DNA of 64,000 bases. It comes from Planctomycetota bacterium (GTDB lineage Bacteria > Planctomycetota > UBA1135). Of this stretch, positions 35,439 to 45,070 are shown piece after piece. The translations under genes were made by a program, and so were the position numbers. The notes under the pieces are model-generated. The model saw nothing but the letters and a program-made list of their open reading frames with translations. It did not search any database and was not told where the DNA came from. Within the stretch, counting starts at the first letter, position 1. The number at the start of each line of letters is the position of its first letter. The DNA is taken from NCBI GenBank assembly GCA_018671175.1, contig JABHIE010000018.1:117062-181061 (forward strand), given 5' to 3'.

Positions 35439-37391
35439 CTAGTAGCCCAACTCATCGAGCATCTGACGGTCTTCCGCACTCATTTCGGCAGTCTCACCCA
35501 CAGAGCCTTCCGCCACCCGAGTGCGAAGCAGGGCCAACATTGACGCCACGCGCTTAGCCTGGTTTGGATCGTCGAGTTGATTTTGCTCTTCTGCTGGGTC
35601 TTTCTGGAGATGGAAAAGTTGCTTTGGCCGCAGACTGCTCTCTTGCTCTGGCCCGGCGACCCAGTCGGAAATCATTTTCCAACCATCTTGATAGAGGGCG
35701 ACGCTCTGGTCATTTGCGCCGATGTAAACGCGATAAGGCTGCTCTAATTTGCGCCAGTCGCGACCCTCCATGGTTGGGGCGGGCGTTAGGCCAGAAGCAA
35801 CTAACAAAGTTGTCGAGATGTCTTCGAGGTGCGGCACGGTCTGGCGCTTGCCCGGAGAAACGCCGTGGCCCGCCAAGATAAACGGCACCCGCAGGAGCGG
35901 TTCATAAACTGAATTGTTGTGTAGCATCAATGAATGCTCGCCGAATTGTTCACCGTGATCACTCGTAAACAAAATCAAAGTCGACCGGCCAGATTCGCGT
36001 ACTCGCGAGAAAACCTCGGCAAGACAATCGTCGATGAACATGAGCTCTTCGTGATAGACATCATGCAAATATTTTGAAGCATCCTTTGCGTCGTCAACGC
36101 CGAGCTCAATATCAGCCGCGACTTGGCGCGCAAGCAAGAGGCTGCCCTTGTCCATTGCGCGGTAACAGTCTGGCAAATCTTGGAAATCAGATAACTTACC
36201 CGCCGTAGATGCGGGTGGGGTGTATGGCTGGTGAGGGTCCATGAAGTGCAGGAAATAGAAAAACGGCCGCTCGTCTGCATAAAGGTCATCTAAATAGGCG
36301 AGCGCTAAATCGCGCGCGACGCCGCCGTTGTTTTCCTGGGAGTCATCGCCACCCTCTTGCTGTGCGATACGCCGTTGGATCAACGCAAAGTAGGCTGCGC
36401 GAAAAAGCTTGCCACGGCCGAGGCGACCAAGCCATGTCATCGCATTTCCTGACCACATCAACTGCTTTACAGCATGATTAAGCGGGCTTTCGGCCGTTAC
36501 ATTTTCAAAAATCTCAAACCCACGGCCGACATCGGTTTCTTTACGCAAGACGCCGTTGGAGACCGTACCAATCGTGCGATATCCCGCATGGCGATAAACC
36601 TCAGCTAGGGTCGGAAAGCGGTTGGGCAGTACCCCCTCGTTGGAATAGGTTGCGTGACTCAAGATGCTCGTCCCACTTAGCATCGAAACATGACTCGGCA
36701 ATGTTGCCGGCGCAGGAGCTAGCCCGTATTCGGCCCAAGCGCCACTTTCGCGCAAAGCGTCAAGGGTTGGGGTCGGGACATCTTCTCTTAAAATCGAATC
36801 TGCGCGAAGGGTGTCGACTGAAATCAAAAGGACATCGGGCTTCTCTTTAGTTTGCGGCCCCGAAGCGTCAAGCTGTGGCAATACAGGGCGATCGCTTAAG
36901 TTGTAATACTGGAACCCAGCGCTTTCGTAGGAGCTAACGCCGGCAAGTAGCACAACAAACAGAATGAGATTGCCACCACCAAGAGGGCGGGTCACCCACC
37001 TAGAAGGCGCGGGTAGTTTTACGGCGAAAACGGCCAAAGACACAAAAACCAAACCAAGGATTGGCACGAACTCGTCGAAAACCTCAACTGAAACCCACTC
37101 GGTTAGCCATGAGCCGACAAGTGCGGCAAGAGAGGCCGCGGCGCCAGCCCAAAATGCAAGGGCCTCTTCGTCTTGCTTTAACTGCTTGGCGAATAAGATT
37201 GCCGCAAAGCCAAACAGTAAGCCCATCAAGAGTGCGGGGCCAACAATCGCTACAAATTTGAGGTCCCAGATTTGAAAACCTAAAAGTTGTGGGTAGAGCA
37301 ACAGCTGAACCCAAGCGAATGAGGCAGAGCCGGCAAGGCCAGCAACCAAAGTGCAAGGAATACGAAGGGACGAGTTTGAGGTCGAGTTCAA
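35439..37391 (-). CDS. Membrane-anchored sulfatase-like enzyme (AlkP superfamily, Thr at nucleophile position), paralog A
   Basis: 650 aa: about five N-terminal helices, then a catalytic domain with ISVDTLRADS (metal Asp), PATLPSHVSMLSG (Thr where sulfatases have Cys/Ser, His for Arg) and TSDHGEQFGEH. The end reads RQMLDELGY, as in the paralog upstream. The Thr nucleophile is what phosphotransferases of this superfamily (EptA, LtaS) use, so a phosphoryl or phosphoglycerol transferase is possible; the sequence alone does not decide. The TTG start aligns with the paralog's ATG (MN-T-N). Last gene of the lipid-kinase operon. Confidence 0.82.
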   Translation of the reverse strand: MNSTSNSSLRIPCTLVAGLAGSASFAWVQLLLYPQLLGFQIWDLKFVAIVGPALLMGLLFGFAAILFAKQLKQDEEALAFWAGAAASLAALVGSWLTEWVSVEVFDEFVPILGLVFVSLAVFAVKLPAPSRWVTRPLGGGNLILFVVLLAGVSSYESAGFQYYNLSDRPVLPQLDASGPQTKEKPDVLLISVDTLRADSILREDVPTPTLDALRESGAWAEYGLAPAPATLPSHVSMLSGTSILSHATYSNEGVLPNRFPTLAEVYRHAGYRTIGTVSNGVLRKETDVGRGFEIFENVTAESPLNHAVKQLMWSGNAMTWLGRLGRGKLFRAAYFALIQRRIAQQEGGDDSQENNGGVARDLALAYLDDLYADERPFFYFLHFMDPHQPYTPPASTAGKLSDFQDLPDCYRAMDKGSLLLARQVAADIELGVDDAKDASKYLHDVYHEELMFIDDCLAEVFSRVRESGRSTLILFTSDHGEQFGEHSLMLHNNSVYEPLLRVPFILAGHGVSPGKRQTVPHLEDISTTLLVASGLTPAPTMEGRDWRKLEQPYRVYIGANDQSVALYQDGWKMISDWVAGPEQESSLRPKQLFHLQKDPAEEQNQLDDPNQAKRVASMLALLRTRVAEGSVGETAEMSAEDRQMLDELGY

Positions 37392-37415
37392 GCCTCGATT
37401 TTACATTAGCAGTCG

Positions 37416-39380
37416 CTAATATCCCAACTCATCGAGCATCTGGCGGTCAGCCTGGCTCATTTCGGCGGATTGGGTCTCGCCCGATTGAGCGACTTGTTGC
37501 TCTGCAAATTGGGTGAGCCGCTGAATTCGCTCTTGTTGATCTGGCTCGTGCATCAAGTTACGAGACTCGCTTGGGTCGTCGCGCCAATGGAAAAGCGCGC
37601 TTAACTTAAGGGTTGCTGTCGCGCCGAGGCGGGCGTCCCAATCGTAAATGGCTTTATGGTCGCCATCGTAGACCGCAAGACTGCGCATAAACGCGGCAAC
37701 AAAGGGCGGCTGCGGCTCTTGGCTTACGAGGATATTGCGACCGTCCATTGTTGGTAATGGATTAAGCCCGGCCAAAGACAGCAAAGTTGGCGCGATATCT
37801 TCGATGCGTGGCGGCGAAGAAAGCTTGGCGGCCGGAATGCCTGGGCCGCTAAGTGAAAAGGGCACATGGATGACCTCTGCATAGACAGAGTTGTTGTGAA
37901 ACATTAGCCCGTGTTCGCCAAAATGCTCGCCGTGGTCAGAAGTAAAAAGCACAATCGTCGGGCGGCCTGAATCTTTAACGCGCGCAAGAATGTCGCCGAT
38001 GCACTTGTCGGTAAACATGACCTCTTCATGGTAAACCGTATGCAAATACTTGACAGCCTGCTGCACCACGGGGTTTTGCGCATCGCCGCCAAGGTCGCTC
38101 AAATCATCTTGGATGGCATGCCCAAGCTCAAGGCTTCCGGAGTCGAATGTGCGATAAGCTTCAGGTAAAGCACTTGGCTGAATCAACTTGCCCGCCATCT
38201 GGCCACCAGGCGTGTAGGGCTGGTGGGGATCCATGAAATGTAGGAAATAAAAGAACGGCCTGGCGTCTTGATAGAGGTCGTCAAGGTAAAGCAACGACAA
38301 ATCACGCGTGGCAGATGCGTCGTCTACGCCGCCTGCGGTCGCTCTACTTTTTACGCGTACAAAGGCAAGAGCGAGCGCCAACTTTTTGTGATAAGCATCT
38401 CTCGCAAAACGCCCCAACCAAGTGCGTGTTTTTGCCGCGACAATGAACTGCCGCGACTTTTCAAAGACCGCGGAATACTCGCGGCCAATGTTTTCGAAAA
38501 CTTCAAAACCACGCCCTAAACCTGTTTGGGGGCGCATAACGCCATTTGAGACCGTTGCCACCGTGCGGTAACCAGCATGATTAAAAACTTCAGCAAGCGT
38601 CGGGATGTCGGCATTAAGTGCACCCTCGTTATCGTAAATCGCATGACGCAAAATGCCTGCGCCAGTCAACATTGAGATGTGGCTGGGCAGTGTGCAAGGT
38701 GCAGGGGAAATAGCCGTGGGCGACCACACCCCTTGGTCGCGCAAACCAGCAATTGTCGGAAGTGCAACATCTTTTTGAAGCACGGCATCGGCACGCAAAG
38801 TGTCGACGGAAACGAGCAAAATGTCTGGCTTGTTTTGCGGGCTTTCGGGCGCGTCTTTGGACCAAGTTGTTAATTCTGGTCGTGCATCAAAATCATAATA
38901 CTCGTACTGAAAAGCCGTGTAGCCAGCCACACCGGTAGAAAGGATTGCCGCAATCACGAAAGAGCCCGCGCCAAAGAAACGCGTCAGCAAACGCGATGGG
39001 CACGGTCGATTTAAAAAGCGCAAGGCGAGCAAGGCAAAAACGAACCCGAGCGCGGGGATTAAATCATGAAAATTGCCGTGAATAAATGGGGTTAGCCACG
39101 CACCAACAAAACCGGCGGCTCCAATCGCTAAGGAGACCCAAAAGGCCAAACCCTCGCCATCGCGCTGCAATCGCGGTGCGAGAAGCAATGCTGCAAAGCC
39201 GACACCCAAACCCATCAGCAGGTTGGGCACAACAACGACCATAAACTTAATGTCGATAAGTGAAAAGCCCAGCGTGCCTGGGAATAACAAAGCGTGCAGC
39301 CATCCGGCGAGCCCCATACCGGCCATGCCAGCGACAAGGGCGCATGGCCTTTTTAAATGGTCGTTGGCGGTGGCATTCAT
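37416..39380 (-). CDS. Membrane-anchored sulfatase-like enzyme (AlkP superfamily, Thr at nucleophile position), paralog B
   Basis: 654 aa, closely similar in layout to the downstream paralog A: N-terminal PCALVAGMAG with five helices, VSVDTLRADAV, PCTLPSHISMLTG and TSDHGEHFGEH, ending RQMLDELGY. ATG at 39380 chosen by alignment with paralog A; the open frame extends to a TTG at 39407 that would overlap the previous gene. Both contain FLHFMDPHQPYTP. The pair clearly arose by tandem duplication. The gap to the next gene is 24 bp, so one transcript is likely. Confidence 0.83.
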   Translation of the reverse strand: MNATANDHLKRPCALVAGMAGMGLAGWLHALLFPGTLGFSLIDIKFMVVVVPNLLMGLGVGFAALLLAPRLQRDGEGLAFWVSLAIGAAGFVGAWLTPFIHGNFHDLIPALGFVFALLALRFLNRPCPSRLLTRFFGAGSFVIAAILSTGVAGYTAFQYEYYDFDARPELTTWSKDAPESPQNKPDILLVSVDTLRADAVLQKDVALPTIAGLRDQGVWSPTAISPAPCTLPSHISMLTGAGILRHAIYDNEGALNADIPTLAEVFNHAGYRTVATVSNGVMRPQTGLGRGFEVFENIGREYSAVFEKSRQFIVAAKTRTWLGRFARDAYHKKLALALAFVRVKSRATAGGVDDASATRDLSLLYLDDLYQDARPFFYFLHFMDPHQPYTPGGQMAGKLIQPSALPEAYRTFDSGSLELGHAIQDDLSDLGGDAQNPVVQQAVKYLHTVYHEEVMFTDKCIGDILARVKDSGRPTIVLFTSDHGEHFGEHGLMFHNNSVYAEVIHVPFSLSGPGIPAAKLSSPPRIEDIAPTLLSLAGLNPLPTMDGRNILVSQEPQPPFVAAFMRSLAVYDGDHKAIYDWDARLGATATLKLSALFHWRDDPSESRNLMHEPDQQERIQRLTQFAEQQVAQSGETQSAEMSQADRQMLDELGY

Positions 39381-39396
39381 GGAATCATCATAGGGT

Positions 39397-40803
39397 TTAG
39401 TCGTCAAAACCAGAATAGCCTAATTCATCTAACTCAGCGGCTAGCTCGGGAGAAACATCTGCGCCTAATTCAAAGCCTTTGTAGTGCGCATCGTCGGCGG
39501 CTGTCTCGGCTCGGAATTGCTGAAACTTTGCGATCATTTCATCAAGGCGTTTTGCGCCGGCCTCGGTATTCGCTAGGTTGTTTATTTCTGCTGGATCGTT
39601 TTCCAAATCGAACAACCATGTCTTGAGACGACCGTCAGATTGAATTTCAACAATCGCCTTCCAGCGCGAGTCAAAACGAAAACTAAAAAAGTCAAGGTAT
39701 TCGGCAACACGCATCCGATTCGCGCCATCGGCAACGCCATCAATGTATGGCAAAAGACTTTCGCCCTGCACGGCGGATGGCGTGGGCAGCTGCAACTGAC
39801 TCAACACCGTGGGCAAGATGTCAACCAGCATGGTCGGCGCATCGACTCGTTGCCCTGCGTGCGCGCCATCCGGAAAACGAATCATTAAAGGTACACGGAG
39901 CTGCTCTTCCCACATGTGATTATGCCCCACCCATTGATGCTCGCCAAGCGACTCGCCATGGTCAGAAGTCACAATCACCATCGTGTTTTCAAGGACGCCA
40001 TCATCGCGCAATTGGTTCATGAACTGGCCGAAGAGGTCGTCAGTCATCGCGATGCCGCCGTCGTACATGTTTTGAAGGTGCGCTAGATCAATTGGGCCAG
40101 CCGCACTTTCGGGCGTGAAGAGCTGATCAAAATCGGAGCGACCGCAAAGCGTGCGAAGGTCAAGAGGCCCCTCATAGTCAGGCGAAAACTGTTGGCGATA
40201 TTTCGGTTTAGGCCAATACGGGCAATGGATGTCGTAAGTATGAAGGAAAAGAAAAAACGGGTTGGCGCTTGCGTTATCGCCACGAGACTTATGAGTCGAG
40301 AGCCAATTTTCGGCCTGCGGCAAAATGCTACGGAAGCCACGGCGCGTTGGCGTTTCGCCTTGATCGTTTTTGCAAGTGTAAGTGTCAAAGCCCTGACCAA
40401 AACCAAGGTCTGCATCTAAAAAACCGCCTCCGGCAAAACCAGCCGTGCGATAGCCCGCATCTTTTAACAAACCCGCCATCATGTAAGGTGAGCGCGCGTA
40501 TTGAAAAGTCGTATGTTGATGTCGGTGCGGATACTGGCCCGTAAAAAGCGAACGGTGCGATGGCCCGGTATTCGACGACTGCGCGATGCAGTCTGTAAAC
40601 ACGACACTCTCTTTTGCAAACTCAGCTAAAAAGGGCGAAGTGTAAGCGCCACCCTCATATGGAGAAAGCCGATCGGCGCGGCAAGTGTCGAGGCTCACCA
40701 AAATAATGTTAGGGTGAGACTGCGACGGCGCGCCAACTTTGGCTCCATCCGAACAAGCTGCCGAAAAGGTGAGCGCGGCGAGTGCAAGGGCTCGTAACAA
40801 CAT
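39397..40803 (-). CDS. Sulfatase-like lipoprotein (AlkP superfamily, Thr at nucleophile position)
   Basis: 468 aa. Lipoprotein signal with lipobox FSAAC (Cys about 16) and no polytopic region, unlike its two neighbours. VSLDTCRADRLS (metal Asp), SSNTGPSHRSLFTG (Thr nucleophile), TSDHGESLGEH, DIHCPYWPKPKY and a C-terminal LDELGYSGFDD. I chose ATG at 40803, 2 bp after the lipid-kinase stop; the open frame upstream is an overlap artefact. A periplasmic, membrane-tethered hydrolase or transferase. Confidence 0.83.
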   Translation of the reverse strand: MLLRALALAALTFSAACSDGAKVGAPSQSHPNIILVSLDTCRADRLSPYEGGAYTSPFLAEFAKESVVFTDCIAQSSNTGPSHRSLFTGQYPHRHQHTTFQYARSPYMMAGLLKDAGYRTAGFAGGGFLDADLGFGQGFDTYTCKNDQGETPTRRGFRSILPQAENWLSTHKSRGDNASANPFFLFLHTYDIHCPYWPKPKYRQQFSPDYEGPLDLRTLCGRSDFDQLFTPESAAGPIDLAHLQNMYDGGIAMTDDLFGQFMNQLRDDGVLENTMVIVTSDHGESLGEHQWVGHNHMWEEQLRVPLMIRFPDGAHAGQRVDAPTMLVDILPTVLSQLQLPTPSAVQGESLLPYIDGVADGANRMRVAEYLDFFSFRFDSRWKAIVEIQSDGRLKTWLFDLENDPAEINNLANTEAGAKRLDEMIAKFQQFRAETAADDAHYKGFELGADVSPELAAELDELGYSGFDD

Positions 40804-40805
40804 GG

Positions 40806-41759
40806 CTAAAAGGATACTCCCGCAAAGCGCAAGCTCGCCGGGATGATTTCGATTTGTGCGGGAGTCGGCCCTGCGATTTCGCCATCTGTTTCTAGGATCA
40901 AACCGGGAGTAGTAATTGCAAGTTGGCGGGCTTCGCCATAGTGAATTTGAGGGTGAACAAGCTTGACCCCTCGATAAGTTTCTAGCAATCGCAATACCGC
41001 CTCGACGCGAGGAAGGTCTGCAAAAACAGTGTAGGCAAATGACCCACTCAAAGGCGAAGCGTGAGGCGCCAAAGTCATGCCGCCGCCAGTAAATCGACCG
41101 CTCGCAATGATGATTGAATTGATGCAATAATCACATGGCGTGTTGTCATCGGTTTTAATCTGGATGCCAATATTTTTCCAAGTCAACAAAGCGCGGAAGG
41201 TGTGCCAAAGAAAAGTTAGCCGCCCACCAAAAAACTTATTTGCGGCATTCACGCGCTCAACGACCTTTACGCTCATGCCTGTGCCGACCTCATTAAGAAA
41301 GTAACGCTCCGTTCCGGCATGGAAGGGGTCGCCAGCAAGAGATGGCTCGCCCTGGCTCATGACGAGGCGGCCGACATCTACACACTGAATGGCTTTTTGC
41401 TGAATCGCGTTGAGTGCCTGTTGGAAATCGTTAGACAGACCTAAGCCTTTTGCATAATCAGAACCCGTCCCGCTTGGGAGCAAGGCGATGGTGGATTCTG
41501 GGAATAGATTGCGGCCGTTCATGAAAAAACCATTCGCGACTTCATTAAGTGTGCCGTCACCGCCAACCGCGATGATGAGATCGTGGCCGTCTATCAAGAG
41601 GGTGCGCGAAAGGTTGGCGGCATCTCCGACGCATGCGGTTTTTTCAATTGTCGCGTTTGGGAAAACATGAAGTAAATCTTTTTGACGCTTGCGCCATGCT
41701 CGACCCGTGCGGCCGGCGGCAGAACGAGGGTTTACGATGACTGCGGGTTTGAGAAACAT
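40806..41759 (-). CDS. Diacylglycerol kinase catalytic-domain lipid kinase (DgkB/YegS-like)
   Basis: 317 aa. VNPRSAAGRTGRAW, the GGDGTLNEVANG nucleotide loop and LPSGTGSDYAKGLGL are the DAGK signature; a second beta-rich domain follows. Characterised members phosphorylate diacylglycerol, sphingosine or phosphatidylglycerol on the cytoplasmic face. ATG at 41759 has AAGAG 7 nt upstream. First gene of a four-gene leftward operon followed by three Thr-type sulfatase-like enzymes, a context suggesting DAG recycling. Confidence 0.9.
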   Translation of the reverse strand: MFLKPAVIVNPRSAAGRTGRAWRKRQKDLLHVFPNATIEKTACVGDAANLSRTLLIDGHDLIIAVGGDGTLNEVANGFFMNGRNLFPESTIALLPSGTGSDYAKGLGLSNDFQQALNAIQQKAIQCVDVGRLVMSQGEPSLAGDPFHAGTERYFLNEVGTGMSVKVVERVNAANKFFGGRLTFLWHTFRALLTWKNIGIQIKTDDNTPCDYCINSIIIASGRFTGGGMTLAPHASPLSGSFAYTVFADLPRVEAVLRLLETYRGVKLVHPQIHYGEARQLAITTPGLILETDGEIAGPTPAQIEIIPASLRFAGVSF

Positions 41760-41802
41760 GGACAACTCTTAGAGATAGACTTTTTCGTTTAAGAAACTGG
41801 CG

Positions 41803-43059
41803 TTATAAAGATGCGGCAAAGTTGTCGGCTTCGAGCGCGAGTACGCCATCGCCCTGAATCGCCTGGCTGCCCAAAATGCCCATTGCGGTCGCGGGGTAAG
41901 CATCAACCACCGTGCAAGGATTGGCGCCGGCATCAACAACCATTCCTAGAAAGCCTTTGAGTGCATACCGCAACAACGAGTCTTGCATTTTTGAGGATTC
42001 ATTCAGCTTGCCCTGCTTTGCCAACTTGGTGGCGTCCGCTCGCAAAATAATCCCATTGTCGTTTTGGACCTGCTCGCGCGTGGCATAAACCTCCCAGCCG
42101 AGCGTTGCGGCATCGTCTTCTTTAAAAAGCCAAGCCTGGCCGTCGGACAAACGGACTGTGCCGTGAGTGCCAAAAATATCGATGTAATTCCCACCAAAAG
42201 AATTGGCGAGCGTCGCCTCGTGGTCAAATCGAATTCCGTTTTTCCAATTAAAAGAAAGTTGGACCGTATCAGGTGTGGAACGACCATCTCGATGCAACCT
42301 AGTTGCGCCACTCGCCATCACGCGAGTTGGGCGCTTGCGAGTCAGCCAACACATGATGTCAAAATCATGAGAACAAACTTCGCCAGAAAGCCCAGCGGCG
42401 AGAAGAGGGTTTAGTTTCCAGTTGCGCGCCTTCTCTCGCGCTGGGTCAGGCGAGCTCGCACGCCAAGATGTTTTGTCATGCCAGTGCGCAGAAATACCAA
42501 TCATGTCACGAATGCCACCCGACCGAATAATCGCTCGTGCGCGAACAAAAAGCGGGTTGGTGCGTTGCTCAAAACCGACATGCACGGGCACACCAGATTC
42601 TTCGACCATCTTTACGATTGCGCGAGCATCTTCGAGAGTGTGCGCAAGTGGCGCCTCAAGAAAAATGGGCGATCCGTAAGGCAGAAGAGCCTCTAAAACG
42701 GCTCGGTGCGTATGGGTTGGAGTCGCTACAAACCATGCATTAGGGCCCAGACTCGGGTCTTTTTTCGCTGCAGCGAGTAATTCTAGATGCCCCGAATACG
42801 ATTTAGCCTGTGGCGCACGACGCTTACCGCCTTTGATGCGCCCGGAGTCAACATCAGCAATCGCGATCACTTCGACTGCGGGCAGCGTAGCCAACTCATC
42901 TAAAATTTGTCTGCCGCGTTTGCCGCAGCCCAAAACGGCCACTGGCATTCCAACCGCACCGAGATGTGAGGAGAGAAACGAAAAATCAGGAAGAAGTGAA
43001 ACGGCAGCCATGCCACTTGCGGCAGACATAAATTCACGGCGATTAAAAGAATGGGTCAT
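41803..43059 (-). CDS. Gfo/Idh/MocA-family oxidoreductase, Tat-exported type (1)
   Basis: 418 aa. Twin-arginine-like N-terminus (NRREFMSAASGMAAVSLL) indicates export. Rossmann fold VAVLGCGKRGRQIL, then ATPTHTHRAVLEAL and FLEAPLAHTLEDA in place of the common EKP motif, VHVGFEQRTNPL. Family members oxidise or epimerise sugars with NAD(P). Overlaps apbE by 4 bp (ATGA). Last gene of the sugar-oxidation operon. Confidence 0.88.
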   Translation of the reverse strand: MTHSFNRREFMSAASGMAAVSLLPDFSFLSSHLGAVGMPVAVLGCGKRGRQILDELATLPAVEVIAIADVDSGRIKGGKRRAPQAKSYSGHLELLAAAKKDPSLGPNAWFVATPTHTHRAVLEALLPYGSPIFLEAPLAHTLEDARAIVKMVEESGVPVHVGFEQRTNPLFVRARAIIRSGGIRDMIGISAHWHDKTSWRASSPDPAREKARNWKLNPLLAAGLSGEVCSHDFDIMCWLTRKRPTRVMASGATRLHRDGRSTPDTVQLSFNWKNGIRFDHEATLANSFGGNYIDIFGTHGTVRLSDGQAWLFKEDDAATLGWEVYATREQVQNDNGIILRADATKLAKQGKLNESSKMQDSLLRYALKGFLGMVVDAGANPCTVVDAYPATAMGILGSQAIQGDGVLALEADNFAASL

Positions 43060-43781
43060 GAACAGATTTTCCAGACAAATGGTATTGTTGTTTCATTCGA
43101 GCAATCAGCAAACGATTGATCAACAACTAGGGCTGTTGCCCACGCGTCGGCGAGGGTCGCTGACACAGCGCGCACAACTGCGCAATGTTGAGTGATAACA
43201 AAGTCGCCCGTGCGAGGGTCGATGATGTGCGGGTTTTCTTGGCCCGATGGCGAGCTCACCCCAAGAGCCGCTGGGCAAAACATCGAGCCGTTTAACTCTA
43301 CGGATGCACCGCACGCCTGGGGCAAAGTCACGCGCCAAGGTTTGCCCGTGGAGTAGTCAGAGCCCCAAGCCAAAACAGAGCTCGCGCCGCCGTGTAAAAA
43401 AGCAGACTCAACGCCGGCATCTTGGAGAGCTTCGGCTGCGCGATCAAGAGCAACACCTTTGCCAACCCCACCGAGATCAAATCGCTGTTGCGTCATGGGG
43501 CTAAATGCACCACCACTCTCGGATTGGACGGCGCGGCATACACGCAACACCTTTTGTAGTCGCGAAGACAATTTCAAAGCGATTGGTTCGGCAGAGGATG
43601 ACTGACGATTCAAACGAGAAACTTCTGATTGCGGCAGAAAACGCGAAAGCTGTAATTCGGTGGCTTGGATTTCAGCAATCGCCTCTTCGCCTGCAGCACG
43701 CAAATGTTCAAGCCGCTTGCCTGCAAGGACAAGCTCAAACCGCGTGCGCATCGCGTTTGTCGCGAGACGAAGTGTATGCAC
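43056..43781 (-). CDS. apbE: ApbE-like FAD:protein FMN transferase
   Basis: 241 aa, short for the family (about 300). FDLGGVGKGVALDRA is the central ApbE motif, FLHGGASSVLAWG and NPHIIDPRTG follow, and ALVVDQSFA is near the C-terminus. It attaches FMN covalently to Thr/Ser in exported flavoproteins; most ApbE are themselves lipoproteins, but no signal peptide is seen here. It lies between two Gfo/Idh/MocA genes with overlaps of 0-4 bp, so it belongs to the same operon. A flavinylated acceptor protein is not obvious among the neighbours. Confidence 0.82.
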   Translation of the reverse strand: MHTLRLATNAMRTRFELVLAGKRLEHLRAAGEEAIAEIQATELQLSRFLPQSEVSRLNRQSSSAEPIALKLSSRLQKVLRVCRAVQSESGGAFSPMTQQRFDLGGVGKGVALDRAAEALQDAGVESAFLHGGASSVLAWGSDYSTGKPWRVTLPQACGASVELNGSMFCPAALGVSSPSGQENPHIIDPRTGDFVITQHCAVVRAVSATLADAWATALVVDQSFADCSNETTIPFVWKICS

Positions 43782-45041
43782 CTAACCGGCCTTGACTTCC
43801 ATTTTGATTGGATCCCAGGTGTAGGTTTTTCCGCCCCACATGGCGCGCGTTGCGAGATCAACCATGACCATCACGCGCATGCCTGTTTCAATCGTGCTGA
43901 AAGGAGTTTTGCGATCACGGACACATTCGAGCCAATTGAGGCGCAGCGTGTTGTGGTCATGAACAAACTCGCACTCGATATTAATCTCTTCACGGTCGTC
44001 GGCGAATGGACGCTCAGGGCGCACGCGACAATTGTTGCCCGCAAGGTACATCGTGCCCTCTTGGCCTCGAATGAGCGTTTCAAGGCCTTGCTCATTATTC
44101 GTTGCACCAGCAATAATCATCGTGTGATCATTATCAAACTTCAGGGTTAAGTTAACTTGATCGAAGTTTTCCATGTCGTGGTCAATGTAGTGCCCACCAA
44201 TTGCCGACACCTGAATCGGCCATGGATTATCCATCGCAAAAATCAAAGGGGTAACCTCATGCACGAGCAAGTCGCCGATGATGCCTGTCGAGTAAGCCTT
44301 GTAGCGACGCCAGCGATGATAGATTTTTGTATCAAAATCAATCTCTGGCATCTCGCCCAGCCACGCTTTCCAGTCAAGCGTTTCGCCCGGGATGACCGCC
44401 TCGTCAATACCGTAATAATTCCATTCGCCATCCGGCGTGTTGCGGCAATAACTTGTTTGACTTGAAATTAACTTGCCTAAAACACCATCCGCCAAGAGCT
44501 TTTTTGCCTCACGATATTTTGCAAGCGCCATCTTTTGTGTACCGACAGTAAACACGCGCTCAGGATGTGCCTTGACCGCTTTGTAAACCCGCATCGCCTG
44601 CTCTAAATTGAGGGTCATTGGCTTTTCGGTGTAAACATCTTTACCGGCTTCAAGCGAATCAAGAATCACTTGGCAATGCATGTGCTCAGGTGTGGCCGTC
44701 AAAATGCAATCGATATCTTTGCGGGCAAGTAGGTCAGCATAATCTGAATAGCCATCAACCTGCACGCCCTCTTGTTGCTCGCGCGCAACCTTTAGAGAGC
44801 CGTCAAGTCGCGTCTTGCATACATCAGCCAGCGCGACCAAATCAACGGGAAAGCTGCCATCATTATGGAAACCGCAGAAGGCATGGATGTGCCCGCCCCC
44901 CATTCCGCCAGTACCAATAATGCCCATACGGATGCGATCATTCGCGCCCAAAACGCGAGCGTAACTTGCGGCTGAAATTGTGGATGCTGAAACTGCGCCT
45001 GCGGCTGCGGTTTTCAAAAAGTTGCGTCGGGAAGACTTCAT
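43782..45041 (-). CDS. Gfo/Idh/MocA-family oxidoreductase, Tat-exported type (2)
   Basis: 419 aa with the Tat signal SRRNFLKTAAAGAVSAS, then IRMGIIGTGGMGGGHI (Rossmann), TATPEHMHCQVILDSLEAGKDVYTEKPM (quoted in part: YTEKPMTLNLE, the EKP catalytic Lys motif) and DLLVHEVTPL. Intact EKP distinguishes it from the downstream paralog. Likely a periplasmic sugar dehydrogenase carrying its nucleotide cofactor through the Tat route. Ends exactly 1 bp before the apbE start. Confidence 0.9.
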   Translation of the reverse strand: MKSSRRNFLKTAAAGAVSASTISAASYARVLGANDRIRMGIIGTGGMGGGHIHAFCGFHNDGSFPVDLVALADVCKTRLDGSLKVAREQQEGVQVDGYSDYADLLARKDIDCILTATPEHMHCQVILDSLEAGKDVYTEKPMTLNLEQAMRVYKAVKAHPERVFTVGTQKMALAKYREAKKLLADGVLGKLISSQTSYCRNTPDGEWNYYGIDEAVIPGETLDWKAWLGEMPEIDFDTKIYHRWRRYKAYSTGIIGDLLVHEVTPLIFAMDNPWPIQVSAIGGHYIDHDMENFDQVNLTLKFDNDHTMIIAGATNNEQGLETLIRGQEGTMYLAGNNCRVRPERPFADDREEINIECEFVHDHNTLRLNWLECVRDRKTPFSTIETGMRVMVMVDLATRAMWGGKTYTWDPIKMEVKAG

Positions 45042-45070
45042 GTTTACTTTTTTATGATTGGAATGATGAT

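Noticed and set aside
39397..41127. 576-residue start for the sulfatase-like lipoprotein
   Set aside because: The extra N-terminal 108 residues overlap the lipid-kinase gene out of frame and lack protein-like character; the lipoprotein signal starts at 40803.
43059..43782. GAT-containing stretches in the Gfo/Idh/MocA proteins as ApbE flavinylation targets
   Set aside because: IAGATN and ASGATR lie at non-equivalent positions in the two proteins, and the leading Asp of the flavinylation motif is missing, so chance matches are likelier.
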